Of a stretch of DNA of 6,395 bases, positions 1 to 5,667 are shown piece after piece. This stretch comes from Clostridium sp. CAG:465. GTDB taxonomy: Bacteria; Bacillota; Clostridia; TANB77; CAG-465. Each line of letters starts with the position of its first letter. Position 1 is the stretch's first letter. Under the pieces are notes generated by a model. It did no database searches. It was given only the letters and a program-made list of their open reading frames with translations, and had not been told where the DNA came from. The stretch covers positions 1 through 6,395 of the forward strand of contig FR891240.1 of assembly GCA_000433755.1 (NCBI GenBank). Reading direction: 5' to 3'. A program made the position numbers and the translations under genes.

Positions 1-318
1 CAATTTTTCAAAGAAAATACTGGAGAGTGGTTTAGAGTAAATGCTAAAAAAATGAAATATAGAGTTGTATGGGAGAGCCTTGATGGAACGAGTATTATGC
101 CACATTTAGACGTAAATTTAGAAAAGAAAGGAATAGGAACTGTTTGGAGAGAAGAAAGACATTACAATATTTATGAATATGAATCAGATTTGATGGATAC
201 TAGTACTGAAAGTATTTATAGATTTAAGTATTTTTGTGCAGATGCAGGTTTGTATGGTGAAATGGATCCAAGATATTTAAATGCAAAAGTATCAATTTAT
301 ATAGATACTTTTGCATAA
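1..318 (+). CDS. 3' end of a gene of unknown function (5' end outside window)
   Basis: The frame is open from base 1 to a TAA at 316-318, giving 105 residues. The ATG at 52 has no ribosome binding site in front of it and is probably an internal methionine, so this is read as the C-terminal part of a longer protein. The visible part alternates charged and aromatic residues (EWFRV, YRVVWE, YRFKYF, VSIYIDTFA) in a beta-rich pattern, with one cysteine (YFCAD) and no membrane segment. I do not recognise the family. By position it is the counterpart of the 658-residue gene: both lie on the plus strand and converge on a SUMF1-like gene across a hairpin terminator. Its last residues (NAKVSIYID) weakly resemble the end of that protein (NAQVNMKVD). 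The homology is inference only. Confidence 0.7.
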   Translation, partial: QFFKENTGEWFRVNAKKMKYRVVWESLDGTSIMPHLDVNLEKKGIGTVWREERHYNIYEYESDLMDTSTESIYRFKYFCADAGLYGEMDPRYLNAKVSIYIDTFA

Positions 319-326
319 TTAAGAAA

Positions 327-349
327 GGGGTGTCAAGTTTTGACACCCC
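327..349. terminator. Hairpin terminator between convergent genes
   Basis: A perfect 10-bp stem, GGGGTGTCAA pairing with TTGACACCCC, closes on a 3-nt loop (GTT). It begins 9 bases after the stop of the upstream plus-strand gene and ends 6 bases before the stop of the minus-strand gene. Flanking T-runs are short on both strands, so it is a strong hairpin with a modest U-tract, probably serving both genes. Confidence 0.8.
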
Positions 350-354
350 ATAAA

Positions 355-1437
355 TTATTTAATAAATAGAACAATTCTAAAAGAACATGATATATTATAC
401 CATTCTTTAGGTAATGCTAATCTTGAAATGCAGCTTTTTTTATCTTGAATATTGGTAATACCAAATACATGACCGTGATTTTCTCTTAAAACGTTTAATT
501 GAGTAGAAGTTCTATTATCAATATAAATTTCTGTGGTAAATTCTCTCATATTTCCAGCCATATCATAAATATTTTTATACATATATTTTTTATCAGTGCC
601 AGTAAGTATATGCCCTGAATCATCTTTTTTTATATCGTTATAATTACCGTAATTTTGACTATTAATACAAAAGTCAGGAATGCTATTACTTATCCATTTT
701 AATGCTGTATCAAAACAAAAGGAAGTTATAAGGCTACTTTGTACATTATTAGAATTATAAAAATTTTTTGAAATTTCTTCGGCTTTATATCTAGTTATAT
801 AGTTCCAAACTTTACAGTTTGCTTTTATTATAGGAGTTCCGTTTTGCCATAAAGTAAATGAATCGCTTGTATAATCATTGGTTAGAGGTAGCAAATCACC
901 ATTTTCAATTCCTGTTTCAAATCTCCCTATATAAAATCCCTGATTTTTTTCTATACTTTTATAAATTTCATTATTTATTTGATCTGATTCTACAAAATAA
1001 CAGGCTTTATTTTGATTAAGTATATTATCGTATAATTTATTATCTGTAACAGGCATTAAATCTTTATTATTAACTATATATCTACTATATTTTACTGTAT
1101 TATTAATTCCATCTATAGTACATGGTACCCAAACAAATTGATTTCCTTTTTCATCTTCAATAACCAATCCATCATTCCAACCTTTGGGATTTCCTTGTTC
1201 GTCTAAGTTCCAACTAGCATTATCAGTTTCTACTTTTTTAAATCCATCAGGTATAACTGGATTGTTGTACTGGCTTATTACTTTAGTTAATTCTTCTGAA
1301 TTTTGCTCTTTATTCTCTTTGTCTTGTTTTAAGTCCTTGTTATACATTAAATTAGGTATGATTAATAATTTTGTAAATAGGATTACCAATGAAATAGTTA
1401 TTATTAATATTAATATGATAATATATGATTTTTTCAT
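355..1437 (-). CDS. Membrane-anchored SUMF1/FGE-fold protein, divergent paralogue
   Basis: The 360-residue protein has a short basic N-terminus (MKKS), one hydrophobic segment at about residues 5-28, a charged Asn/Glu/Lys-rich linker to about 55, then an extracellular domain. The segment 57-106 (YNNP, GFKKVETD, GLVIED, GNQFVWVPC) followed by GFYIGRFETG, VWNYI and NIYDMAGNMREF follows the order of the formylglycine-generating-enzyme/SUMF1 (PF03781) family, which shares a C-type-lectin-like fold. The usual C-terminal GGSW/LGFR signature is degraded to CSFRIVLFIK. It has seven cysteines (106, 146, 208, 241, 257, 336, 351), against one in its paralogue at 3765-4805. The FGE copper-binding cysteine pair is not in its usual setting, so a catalytic FGE role is unlikely and ligand binding is more plausible. 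The start is ATG at 1437, with AAAGGGTG six bases upstream. A GTG at 1446 overlaps that site and is rejected. Confidence 0.8.
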   Translation of the reverse strand: MKKSYIIILILIITISLVILFTKLLIIPNLMYNKDLKQDKENKEQNSEELTKVISQYNNPVIPDGFKKVETDNASWNLDEQGNPKGWNDGLVIEDEKGNQFVWVPCTIDGINNTVKYSRYIVNNKDLMPVTDNKLYDNILNQNKACYFVESDQINNEIYKSIEKNQGFYIGRFETGIENGDLLPLTNDYTSDSFTLWQNGTPIIKANCKVWNYITRYKAEEISKNFYNSNNVQSSLITSFCFDTALKWISNSIPDFCINSQNYGNYNDIKKDDSGHILTGTDKKYMYKNIYDMAGNMREFTTEIYIDNRTSTQLNVLRENHGHVFGITNIQDKKSCISRLALPKEWYNISCSFRIVLFIK

Positions 1438-1454
1438 TTTATACACCCTTTATA

Positions 1455-1482
1455 ATTATAACATATTTTATTAATTATACAA
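1455..1482 (-). promoter_or_regulatory. Sigma-A-type promoter of the first SUMF1-like gene
   Basis: On the minus strand TTGTAT (1482-1477) is followed after 16 bases by TATAAT (1460-1455), 17 bases before the start codon. The same TTGTAT-16-TATAAT arrangement precedes the paralogue at 4805, which supports both assignments. Confidence 0.6.
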
Positions 1483-1530
1483 TAAAAACGGTAGAATATT
1501 GTTATATAAACTTTCTACTTTTTTCTATCT
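1471..1530 (-). repeat. Conserved 60-bp upstream block, copy A
   Basis: This stretch matches 4844-4903 at 54 of 60 positions by hand alignment with no gaps. It covers the -35 region of the SUMF1-like gene and a far-upstream 18-mer (plus strand ctttctacttttttctat, 1511-1528) that is identical in both copies. On the minus strand this reads as TAGAAA repeated 10 bp apart. In this copy a third variant, TGGAAA, lies another 10 bp out (1532-1537). The repeats sit roughly 66-81 bases before the expected transcription start, where activators often bind. Confidence 0.75.
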
Positions 1531-1560
1531 TTTTCCACTTTTGTTCATTTCTAATGTGTA

Positions 1561-1581
1561 GTGATGTATAATGTATATCAC
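1561..1581. promoter_or_regulatory. Imperfect palindrome over a possible -10 of the 658-residue gene
   Basis: Arms gtgatgtata and tgtatatcac around a single A match at 8 of 10 paired positions. The hexamer TATAAT (1567-1572) lies inside the dyad, so it may be an operator covering the -10 element. No good -35 is found at 16-18 bases (TTCATT at 1544-1549 is weak), which would fit an activator-dependent or non-sigma-A promoter. It is a candidate only. Confidence 0.35.
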
Positions 1582-1632
1582 ACTAAATATTTATTAAGTG
1601 TTAATTAACATTTATAAAGGAGGATCCTAATT

Positions 1633-1662
1633 ATGGAGCACATACGGTCACCAGATTTTTAA
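1633..1662 (+). CDS. Possible nine-codon leader peptide (MEHIRSPDF)
   Basis: ATG at 1633 runs to TAA at 1660-1662 and encodes MEHIRSPDF. It is preceded by AAAGGAGG (1616-1623), an eight-base match to the anti-Shine-Dalgarno sequence, at a 9-base spacing. That site is stronger than the one used by the gene downstream. It lies 45 bases before the 658-residue gene and should be in the same transcript if transcription starts near 1579. It could be a regulatory upstream ORF, or a truncated leftover of an older gene start. The peptide has no signal sequence and I do not recognise it. Confidence 0.4.
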   Translation: MEHIRSPDF

Positions 1663-1707
1663 AGTAATAACAAGTAAAAATATTTTATAACTTCAGGAGG
1701 AATAATA

Positions 1708-3684
1708 ATGCTAAAAAATAAATATTTTAAAGTTATACTCTCAACTATGTTAGTTGTAACCATGTTAGTTTGTAGTAATATAGTAGCTTTCGCTGCCGAT
1801 ACTACCTCTAGTGCTAGAAGTGTAGATTCAATGCTTTTAAAAAGCCAACAATGGTTAAATGAAAACTTTTCTTCTAATAGTGCTTTTGGTAGTGTACCAG
1901 AGGATGGAACTAGCAGAAGAGCAACAGTAAATGGTTGTATAAGGGCATTACAAATTCGGCTTGGCATAGTTAATACTGCTGATAATTTTGGTCAAGGAAC
2001 AGAATCACTGTTTAAATCAACTTATAAAAATGGTATAGTTCAGCAAGAATACCCATCAACAGAAGAAGATAAAGTGTATGGAATTATTCAGTGTGCATTA
2101 TGGACAAAGGGATATTCTACAGGTTCAAGTAGCATAACTAAACATTTTTACGATGGTACTGGTAATGCGGTAAAAGCTTTAAAGAGAGATCTTGGCATTT
2201 CTAGTGATAGCTCTACGGTTACTTTAAATGTTATGAAGTTTTTGTTGAGTATGAAACAGTCAAAAAAAGTTTCGGGTGGGATTGATGATATAAGAACAAT
2301 TCAACAGAGATTGAATAATAGGTATGAACCTTATATAGGGTTCATACCTACTGATGGTACTATGACAAGAGAAACCAGTAAAGCTCTTATAATTGCTCTT
2401 CAAATAACTGAAGATATAGATCCATCACTTGCAACAGGAAACTTTGGTAAAACAACAAAGGAGAGGCTGCCAGTACTTCCAGATACTATAAATTCATTAT
2501 CCTCAGAGAAGAAAAATGAATTTGTAGATTTAATAAGATATTCTTTGTGTGCTAACGGAATACAAGTTAGTTTAGATACTTCTGAATGGAATACAGAAGT
2601 ATCTGATGCAATAGGAGAATTCCAGCAGTTAATGGAATTGCCATACAATAAGAAAGCTGATGTTAATACTTGGATGTCTTTATTTTTAAGTAGCGGTAAT
2701 CCTGATCGTTCTTCTGTAGCAAGTGATACGAGATTTGAAATGACATCTGCTAGGATAGAATATCTTAAAGAAAATGGAATAAGTATAGTTGGTAGATATT
2801 TAACAGGAGATAGTAAATCATTGCGACCTGGCGAAGCCCAAAGGCTTCTGAATGCGGGTATACGTTTTTTCCCTATTTTCCAAGAAACATATTATAGTGA
2901 TGATGTCACAAAATATAATTATAATCTTGGGGTATCTGATGCCAGAAAAGCAATAAGTAAAGCGAGACAATATGGTATACCAGCAGGAAATATTATTTAT
3001 TTTGCAATTGATTTTGATCCTACTCAGGATCAAATTGATACCTATGTTGTTCCATATTTCCAAGCAATTAAAGAAAATATAGGAGAATATTGTGTAGGTG
3101 TGTATGGTACACGTAATGTTTGCTGGAATCTCATAAATATTGCTAAGGCTAGTTTTGTTAGTGATATGTCAACAGGTTATAGTGGAAATAAGGGCTTTAA
3201 AATGCCAAGAAATTGGAACTTTGATCAATTTAGTGAAATAAAAGGTATAGGTACCACAAAATGGGATCTAGATAAAACAGCATATTCAGGGCTTTATCCT
3301 CCTGTAACTAGTCTTAATAGTGGTACACTTAACTTAAGCTCTACATTTTCATTTAATGATGGTCATGTAGGAGATACAAGACATCTTTGGGGAAATTATC
3401 TTACACTTAAATTTACTGCTACTGATCCAAATCCTAATTCAGAGCCAGGAACAGGATCTACAGGCAGTATTATACAAGTACAATTGTCTTACGAAAAAGA
3501 TGGCGAACTAATAATTGGTCCAGTTATTGAGGTTGAGGTTGATGGCAATTCTGTTACACTTGATAAGTATTTATTAGGCGGTATGGATAGAAAGGACTTA
3601 ACACTATCATACGTTAATACTAATAGAAATAATGCTCAGGTTAACATGAAAGTTGATTTTTATAACTGGTACGAAGCATCTTAG
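1708..3684 (+). CDS. Secreted peptidoglycan-binding protein with DUF1906 glycoside-hydrolase-like domain
   Basis: The 658-residue protein starts at an ATG with AGGAGG seven bases upstream. A signal peptide spans residues 1-29 (basic MLKNKYFK, hydrophobic core, AFA cleavage site before ADTT). Residues 40-330 hold about four helical segments like peptidoglycan-binding-1 repeats. The first (QQWLN, VPEDGTS, RALQIRLGI, ADNFG) is the type commonly paired with DUF1906; the third has TDGTMTRETSKALIIALQ. Residues 338-530 match DUF1906 (PF08924, Rv2525c-like, GH25-related): SDT, YLKENG, GRYLTG, FFPIFQET, YFAIDFDP with acidic D435 and D437, GVYG and FDQFSE. Residues 535-658 form a beta-rich C-terminal domain with a Gly/Ser/Pro-rich turn near 573-586, not recognised. 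It has no sortase motif or membrane anchor. The likely role is binding or cleaving cell-wall glycan outside the cell. Activity of DUF1906 proteins is not settled, so 'lysin' is inference. Confidence 0.88.
   Translation: MLKNKYFKVILSTMLVVTMLVCSNIVAFAADTTSSARSVDSMLLKSQQWLNENFSSNSAFGSVPEDGTSRRATVNGCIRALQIRLGIVNTADNFGQGTESLFKSTYKNGIVQQEYPSTEEDKVYGIIQCALWTKGYSTGSSSITKHFYDGTGNAVKALKRDLGISSDSSTVTLNVMKFLLSMKQSKKVSGGIDDIRTIQQRLNNRYEPYIGFIPTDGTMTRETSKALIIALQITEDIDPSLATGNFGKTTKERLPVLPDTINSLSSEKKNEFVDLIRYSLCANGIQVSLDTSEWNTEVSDAIGEFQQLMELPYNKKADVNTWMSLFLSSGNPDRSSVASDTRFEMTSARIEYLKENGISIVGRYLTGDSKSLRPGEAQRLLNAGIRFFPIFQETYYSDDVTKYNYNLGVSDARKAISKARQYGIPAGNIIYFAIDFDPTQDQIDTYVVPYFQAIKENIGEYCVGVYGTRNVCWNLINIAKASFVSDMSTGYSGNKGFKMPRNWNFDQFSEIKGIGTTKWDLDKTAYSGLYPPVTSLNSGTLNLSSTFSFNDGHVGDTRHLWGNYLTLKFTATDPNPNSEPGTGSTGSIIQVQLSYEKDGELIIGPVIEVEVDGNSVTLDKYLLGGMDRKDLTLSYVNTNRNNAQVNMKVDFYNWYEAS
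2321..2348 (+). repeat. Perfect 10-bp inverted repeat inside the DUF1906 gene
   Basis: GGTATGAACC (2321-2330) and GGTTCATACC (2339-2348) are exact reverse complements around an 8-base loop. The hairpin lies within coding sequence for the third wall-binding repeat (RYEPYIGFIPT) and has no U-tract, so it is not an ordinary terminator. Confidence 0.6.
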
Positions 3685-3710
3685 TATAATGATATTATAA
3701 AAATATAAAA

Positions 3711-3750
3711 CAAAATGGCTGATTTTACAGGTGTAAATTCAGTCATTTTG
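3711..3750. terminator. Bidirectional terminator between convergent genes
   Basis: CAAAATGGCTGATTTTACA and TGTAAATTCAGTCATTTTG form a 19-position near-perfect stem (17 Watson-Crick pairs, one G-U, one T-T mismatch). The two arms are separated by only two bases, so the innermost pair must open. A-rich sequence on the left and the T-rich end on the right give it a short U-tract in either direction. It lies between the stops of the DUF1906 gene (3684) and the minus-strand SUMF1-like gene (3765). Confidence 0.8.
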
Positions 3751-3764
3751 TTGGCTAATTAATA

Positions 3765-4805
3765 TTATTTTATATATAATACAACTCTAAATCCTAATTT
3801 GCTATTTGGTTTAGTAACAATTCTGTCAATATTTTCTAATGGCGTAAGTCCATCATTTAAATAACTTCCACCAGCGACATTTATATTTCCGTCTGAAGAT
3901 GCACAAAGCATTTCTGATAAATTTCCGGCTAAGTCATAAATGTTATATGTTTTATTTCTATCTGTTATTCCAGTGGATAATATTAGTCCTTTGCTTTTAG
4001 ATTTAGTTACATTTGTTCCATTGCTATAATTTTTGCCATCATCACTAGAATATAAACCTGTAAAAGTAAAGTTAGAATTTAAATAATTCCCAATGTTAGC
4101 ACTATCAACAGATATGTCATTTTTAATATCATAAGTTTTATTTACAAATGATACTACTTCATTTCTTTGGAATATAGTCATTAATCCACTTTGAATATAT
4201 TCATTGCTATACATGTTTTCAGAATTTGCTTTGGCATTATCGTAGCTTATGTAATTCCATGGCCTTTCCCCTTTTTTACTTACAGGTATGCCATTTATAT
4301 TGTTAGTTTCTTCACTTATATTATTATTTATGCTTTGCATTTCAATTGGGACTCCAGCTTCATATCTAGCAACATAAAAGCCACCATATTTTTGGTTTTG
4401 AATATGTTCTGATTCAATACCTTGTGGCAATTTAGACACATTGTTTACTTCACTTTGCTTTACATTTTTGACAGGTATCCAAACAAATTGATTACCGATA
4501 CTATCTTCAATAACTAATCCATTGTCCCACCCTTTTGGATTACCTTGTTCATCTAACTCCCAACTAGCACTATCAGTTTCTACTTTATGAAATCCATTTG
4601 GAACTATAGGATTGTTATAACTGGTTTTAGGTTCAATAATAGAAGTATTAATAATTTCTGGAGAATTTTTTGTATCATTTTGTACATTTTCTGATTGAAT
4701 TGTATCATTTTTTTGTTTTAAAAAAGACGATAAAACTATAATTATTAATATGAATAGAATTATAGGTATAAGTAATAATAGTATTTCTTTTTTAGTAAGT
4801 TTCAT
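3765..4805 (-). CDS. Membrane-anchored SUMF1/FGE-fold protein
   Basis: The 346-residue protein starts MKLTKKE, has one transmembrane segment at about residues 8-29, a polar linker to about 60 and an extracellular SUMF1-type domain (PF03781). Landmarks in order are YNNPIVPNGF (63-72), GLVIED, GNQFVWIPV (104-112), GGFYVARYEAG (141-151), RPWNYISYDNAKA (181-193), NIYDLAGNLSEM (288-299), GGSY (312-315) and LGFRVVLYIK at the C-terminus. Catalytic FGEs need a cysteine pair near the C-terminus. Here the only cysteine is C301 (MLCASS), so this is probably a non-catalytic, ligand-binding member. It also lacks the HX3HXE iron site of EgtB-type relatives. Residues 62-112 match the paralogue at 355-1437 at 38 of 51 positions by hand count; the rest has diverged much more. 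The ATG at 4805 has an AAGGGGGG ribosome binding site six bases upstream. Confidence 0.85.
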   Translation of the reverse strand: MKLTKKEILLLLIPIILFILIIIVLSSFLKQKNDTIQSENVQNDTKNSPEIINTSIIEPKTSYNNPIVPNGFHKVETDSASWELDEQGNPKGWDNGLVIEDSIGNQFVWIPVKNVKQSEVNNVSKLPQGIESEHIQNQKYGGFYVARYEAGVPIEMQSINNNISEETNNINGIPVSKKGERPWNYISYDNAKANSENMYSNEYIQSGLMTIFQRNEVVSFVNKTYDIKNDISVDSANIGNYLNSNFTFTGLYSSDDGKNYSNGTNVTKSKSKGLILSTGITDRNKTYNIYDLAGNLSEMLCASSDGNINVAGGSYLNDGLTPLENIDRIVTKPNSKLGFRVVLYIK

Positions 4806-4827
4806 TATGTTCCCCCCTTATATATTA

Positions 4828-4855
4828 ATTATATCACTTTAAATTAATTATACAA
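4828..4855 (-). promoter_or_regulatory. Sigma-A-type promoter of the second SUMF1-like gene
   Basis: On the minus strand TTGTAT (4855-4850), a 16-base spacer and TATAAT (4833-4828) lie 22 bases before the start codon. The arrangement is the same as in front of the paralogue at 1437. The distance from the -35 hexamer to the conserved 18-mer is 28 bases in both copies. Confidence 0.6.
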
Positions 4856-4903
4856 TAAAAAAAGTATAATATTATTATATAATCTTTCTACTTTTTTCTA
4901 TTT
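4844..4903 (-). repeat. Conserved 60-bp upstream block, copy B
   Basis: This is the second copy of the block at 1471-1530, identical at 54 of 60 positions. It contains the same 18-mer (4884-4901), with TAGAAA twice at 10-bp spacing on the minus strand. The third outer repeat seen in copy A is absent. Sequence beyond 4903 no longer resembles the region beyond 1530, so the conserved unit ends here. Confidence 0.75.
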
Positions 4904-4919
4904 TATATCAGAATTATAA

Positions 4920-5087
4920 TATAGATTATTAAGTATATTGATTATTAAAATAACCTTAAAATCTTATACTATTACTTATAAATATACACTATCAATTTGG
5001 TATGGATGTGATAACCTTAAAAATCTAGAGTCAACTGATGTTAAGGCAGAAAAATTTATATTAAATATTTTAGATAAAATATATTAA
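4920..5087 (+). pseudogene. Orphan open frame, possible gene remnant
   Basis: A plus-strand frame is open from 4920 to a TAA at 5085-5087 (55 codons), with no ATG start and no ribosome binding site. The C-terminal part (WYGCDNLKNLESTDVKAEKF and on to LDKIY) has ordinary protein-like composition, unlike the upstream part. YGCDNLKNL faintly recalls BspA-type leucine-rich repeats (FxGCxxLxxI), but one short match cannot establish that. It is followed by a weak hairpin terminator. The simplest reading is the decayed 3' end of a lost gene; a chance open frame in AT-rich DNA is also possible. The 4806-5153 gap otherwise holds only the promoter block, a direct repeat and that hairpin. Confidence 0.2.
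4950..5026. repeat. Short direct repeat ATAACCTTAAAA
   Basis: ATAACCTTAAAATCT (4950-4964) recurs as the same sequence plus one extra A at 5011-5026, start to start 61 bases apart. It lies in the non-coding or remnant region. It may be a small duplication footprint or a regulatory pair; the function is unknown. Confidence 0.4.
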
Positions 5088-5098
5088 TATAAAAGGGC

Positions 5099-5126
5099 AA
5101 AGAGTTTAAAATAATCTTTACTCTTT
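5099..5126. terminator. Weak hairpin terminator
   Basis: AAAGAGT (5099-5105) pairs with ACTCTTT (5120-5126), followed by two more T's. A short inner AAA/TTT pairing is possible after a bulge. It lies between the orphan frame ending at 5087 and the minus-strand gene ending at 5154, so it could stop transcription from either side. The stem is AT-rich and marginal. Confidence 0.4.
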
Positions 5127-5153
5127 TTACTAAAATTTTTATAAAATATTGCT

Positions 5154-5315
5154 TTATAGATTTTCAAGAGCAAATTTAATCATTTCATTTACTACTTTAT
5201 TAAAACTAACATTTTGTTTATCAGCAAGTTCCTGAACTTGATTTGCTAAATCTTCATTTATACGTATGGTTTTTGTAATATCTTTAGGTGGTTTAGGGAT
5301 TATAAATTTTTTCAT
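5154..5315 (-). CDS. Ribbon-helix-helix DNA-binding protein, 53 residues
   Basis: The protein starts MKKFIIPKPPKD, followed by a beta strand TKTIRIN (14-20), helix A EDLANQVQELADKQ (21-34), a short turn and helix B from about NVSFNKVVNEMI to the end (35-53). This is the strand-helix-helix layout of CopG/Arc-type repressors, which dimerise and insert the paired strands (here T-T-R side chains) into the major groove. The proline-rich N-terminal arm is typical of short RHH proteins from Firmicutes and their mobile elements. An AAGGAGG site five bases before the ATG supports the start. It is transcribed divergently from the 51-residue gene. No partner toxin lies next to it on the same strand, so an antitoxin role is not supported. 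It may be autoregulatory. Confidence 0.75.
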   Translation of the reverse strand: MKKFIIPKPPKDITKTIRINEDLANQVQELADKQNVSFNKVVNEMIKFALENL

Positions 5316-5424
5316 AACTTCCTCCTTAAGTTTATTTTTATATTTATTATTATAATTTATTTTTAATTTTATTAATGTAATTATTTTTGTAATCTAATTA
5401 ATATTCATAAATTGAATACAATTA

Positions 5425-5453
5425 TTGACTTTAGTCCGATAAAGTTGTATAAT
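5425..5453 (+). promoter_or_regulatory. Near-consensus sigma-A promoter for the small-ORF pair
   Basis: TTGACT (5425-5430), a 17-base spacer and TATAAT (5448-5453) form the best promoter in the window. It is 31 bases before the ATG of the 51-residue gene. The spacer contains the candidate operator GTCCGATAAAG, so a strong promoter under repression is likely. Confidence 0.85.
5429..5444. promoter_or_regulatory. Candidate operator, site A
   Basis: CTTTA and TAAAG form perfect 5-bp arms around GTCCGA, within the spacer and the edge of the -35 of the promoter at 5425-5453. The right part, GTCCGATAAAG (5434-5444), recurs with one change as GTCCGCTAAAG at 6197-6207 in front of the XRE regulator. 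GC-rich GTCCG stands out in this AT-rich intergenic DNA. Confidence 0.5.
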
Positions 5454-5484
5454 TTATATTAACAATTTCTAATGGAGGGAAATT

Positions 5485-5640
5485 ATGAATATTGTAAATA
5501 AAAAAGTTTTAGAAAGATCTTTAGCAATTTTAAATCAAGAAAGTAAAAATATAGAAATGCAATTTTGGATAGAGTTTTTAAGCTTACAAGATATGTTAAG
5601 AATAAATAAAAAATTATTAAGTTGTAATGATGAAAAATAG
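5485..5640 (+). CDS. Small protein of unknown function, 51 residues
   Basis: It starts MNIVNKKVLERSLAILNQES and ends LLSCNDEK. It is predicted to be mostly helical and soluble, with an amphipathic stretch (FWIEFLSLQDMLRI, 27-40) and one cysteine, and no signal peptide or membrane segment. A strong ribosome binding site (GGAGGG, 8 bases before the ATG) and a near-consensus promoter make it a real gene. It is followed after 27 bases by the 60-residue membrane protein, almost certainly in one operon. I do not recognise the family. It lacks the SxxLD motif of Spo0E-type phosphatases, which are similar in size. Confidence 0.7.
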   Translation: MNIVNKKVLERSLAILNQESKNIEMQFWIEFLSLQDMLRINKKLLSCNDEK

Positions 5641-5647
5641 AAATAAT

Positions 5648-5656
5648 TTTGTCAAA
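5648..5656 (+). promoter_or_regulatory. Spo0A-box consensus match between the small ORFs
   Basis: TTTGTCAAA matches the Spo0A box TTTGTCRAA at all nine positions. It overlaps the ribosome binding site of the 60-residue gene (AAAGGAG, 5654-5660), far downstream of the promoter. It may therefore be fortuitous. Confidence 0.25.
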
Positions 5657-5667
5657 GGAGAGAATAT

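Noticed and set aside
52..318. ATG at 52 as the start of an 88-residue gene
   Set aside because: There is no ribosome binding site upstream and the frame continues open to base 1, so the ATG is most likely internal.
1438..1446. GTG at 1446 as an upstream start of the first SUMF1-like gene
   Set aside because: The GTG is part of the AAAGGGTG ribosome binding site for the ATG at 1437, and it has no site of its own. The paralogue also starts at the equivalent of 1437.
1184..1474. Plus-strand open frames opposite the SUMF1-like genes (also 4191-4412) and minus-strand frames opposite the DUF1906 gene
   Set aside because: They lack ribosome binding sites and family signatures, and lie wholly or largely opposite well-supported genes.
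355..4805. Diversity-generating retroelement, suggested by the C-lectin-like SUMF1 domains
   Set aside because: No reverse transcriptase, template repeat or adenine-directed variable repeat is present, and the C-termini differ by more than A-site substitutions.
5225..5240. CAAGTTC-CT-GAACTTG palindrome inside the RHH gene
   Set aside because: It lies within coding sequence for QVQELA, helix residues typical of the family. Seven-base arms are readily explained by codon use.
5154..5315. RHH protein as the antitoxin of a type II toxin-antitoxin pair
   Set aside because: No toxin-sized partner follows or precedes it on the same strand. The adjacent small ORFs are divergent and not recognisable as RelE, MazF or other known toxins.
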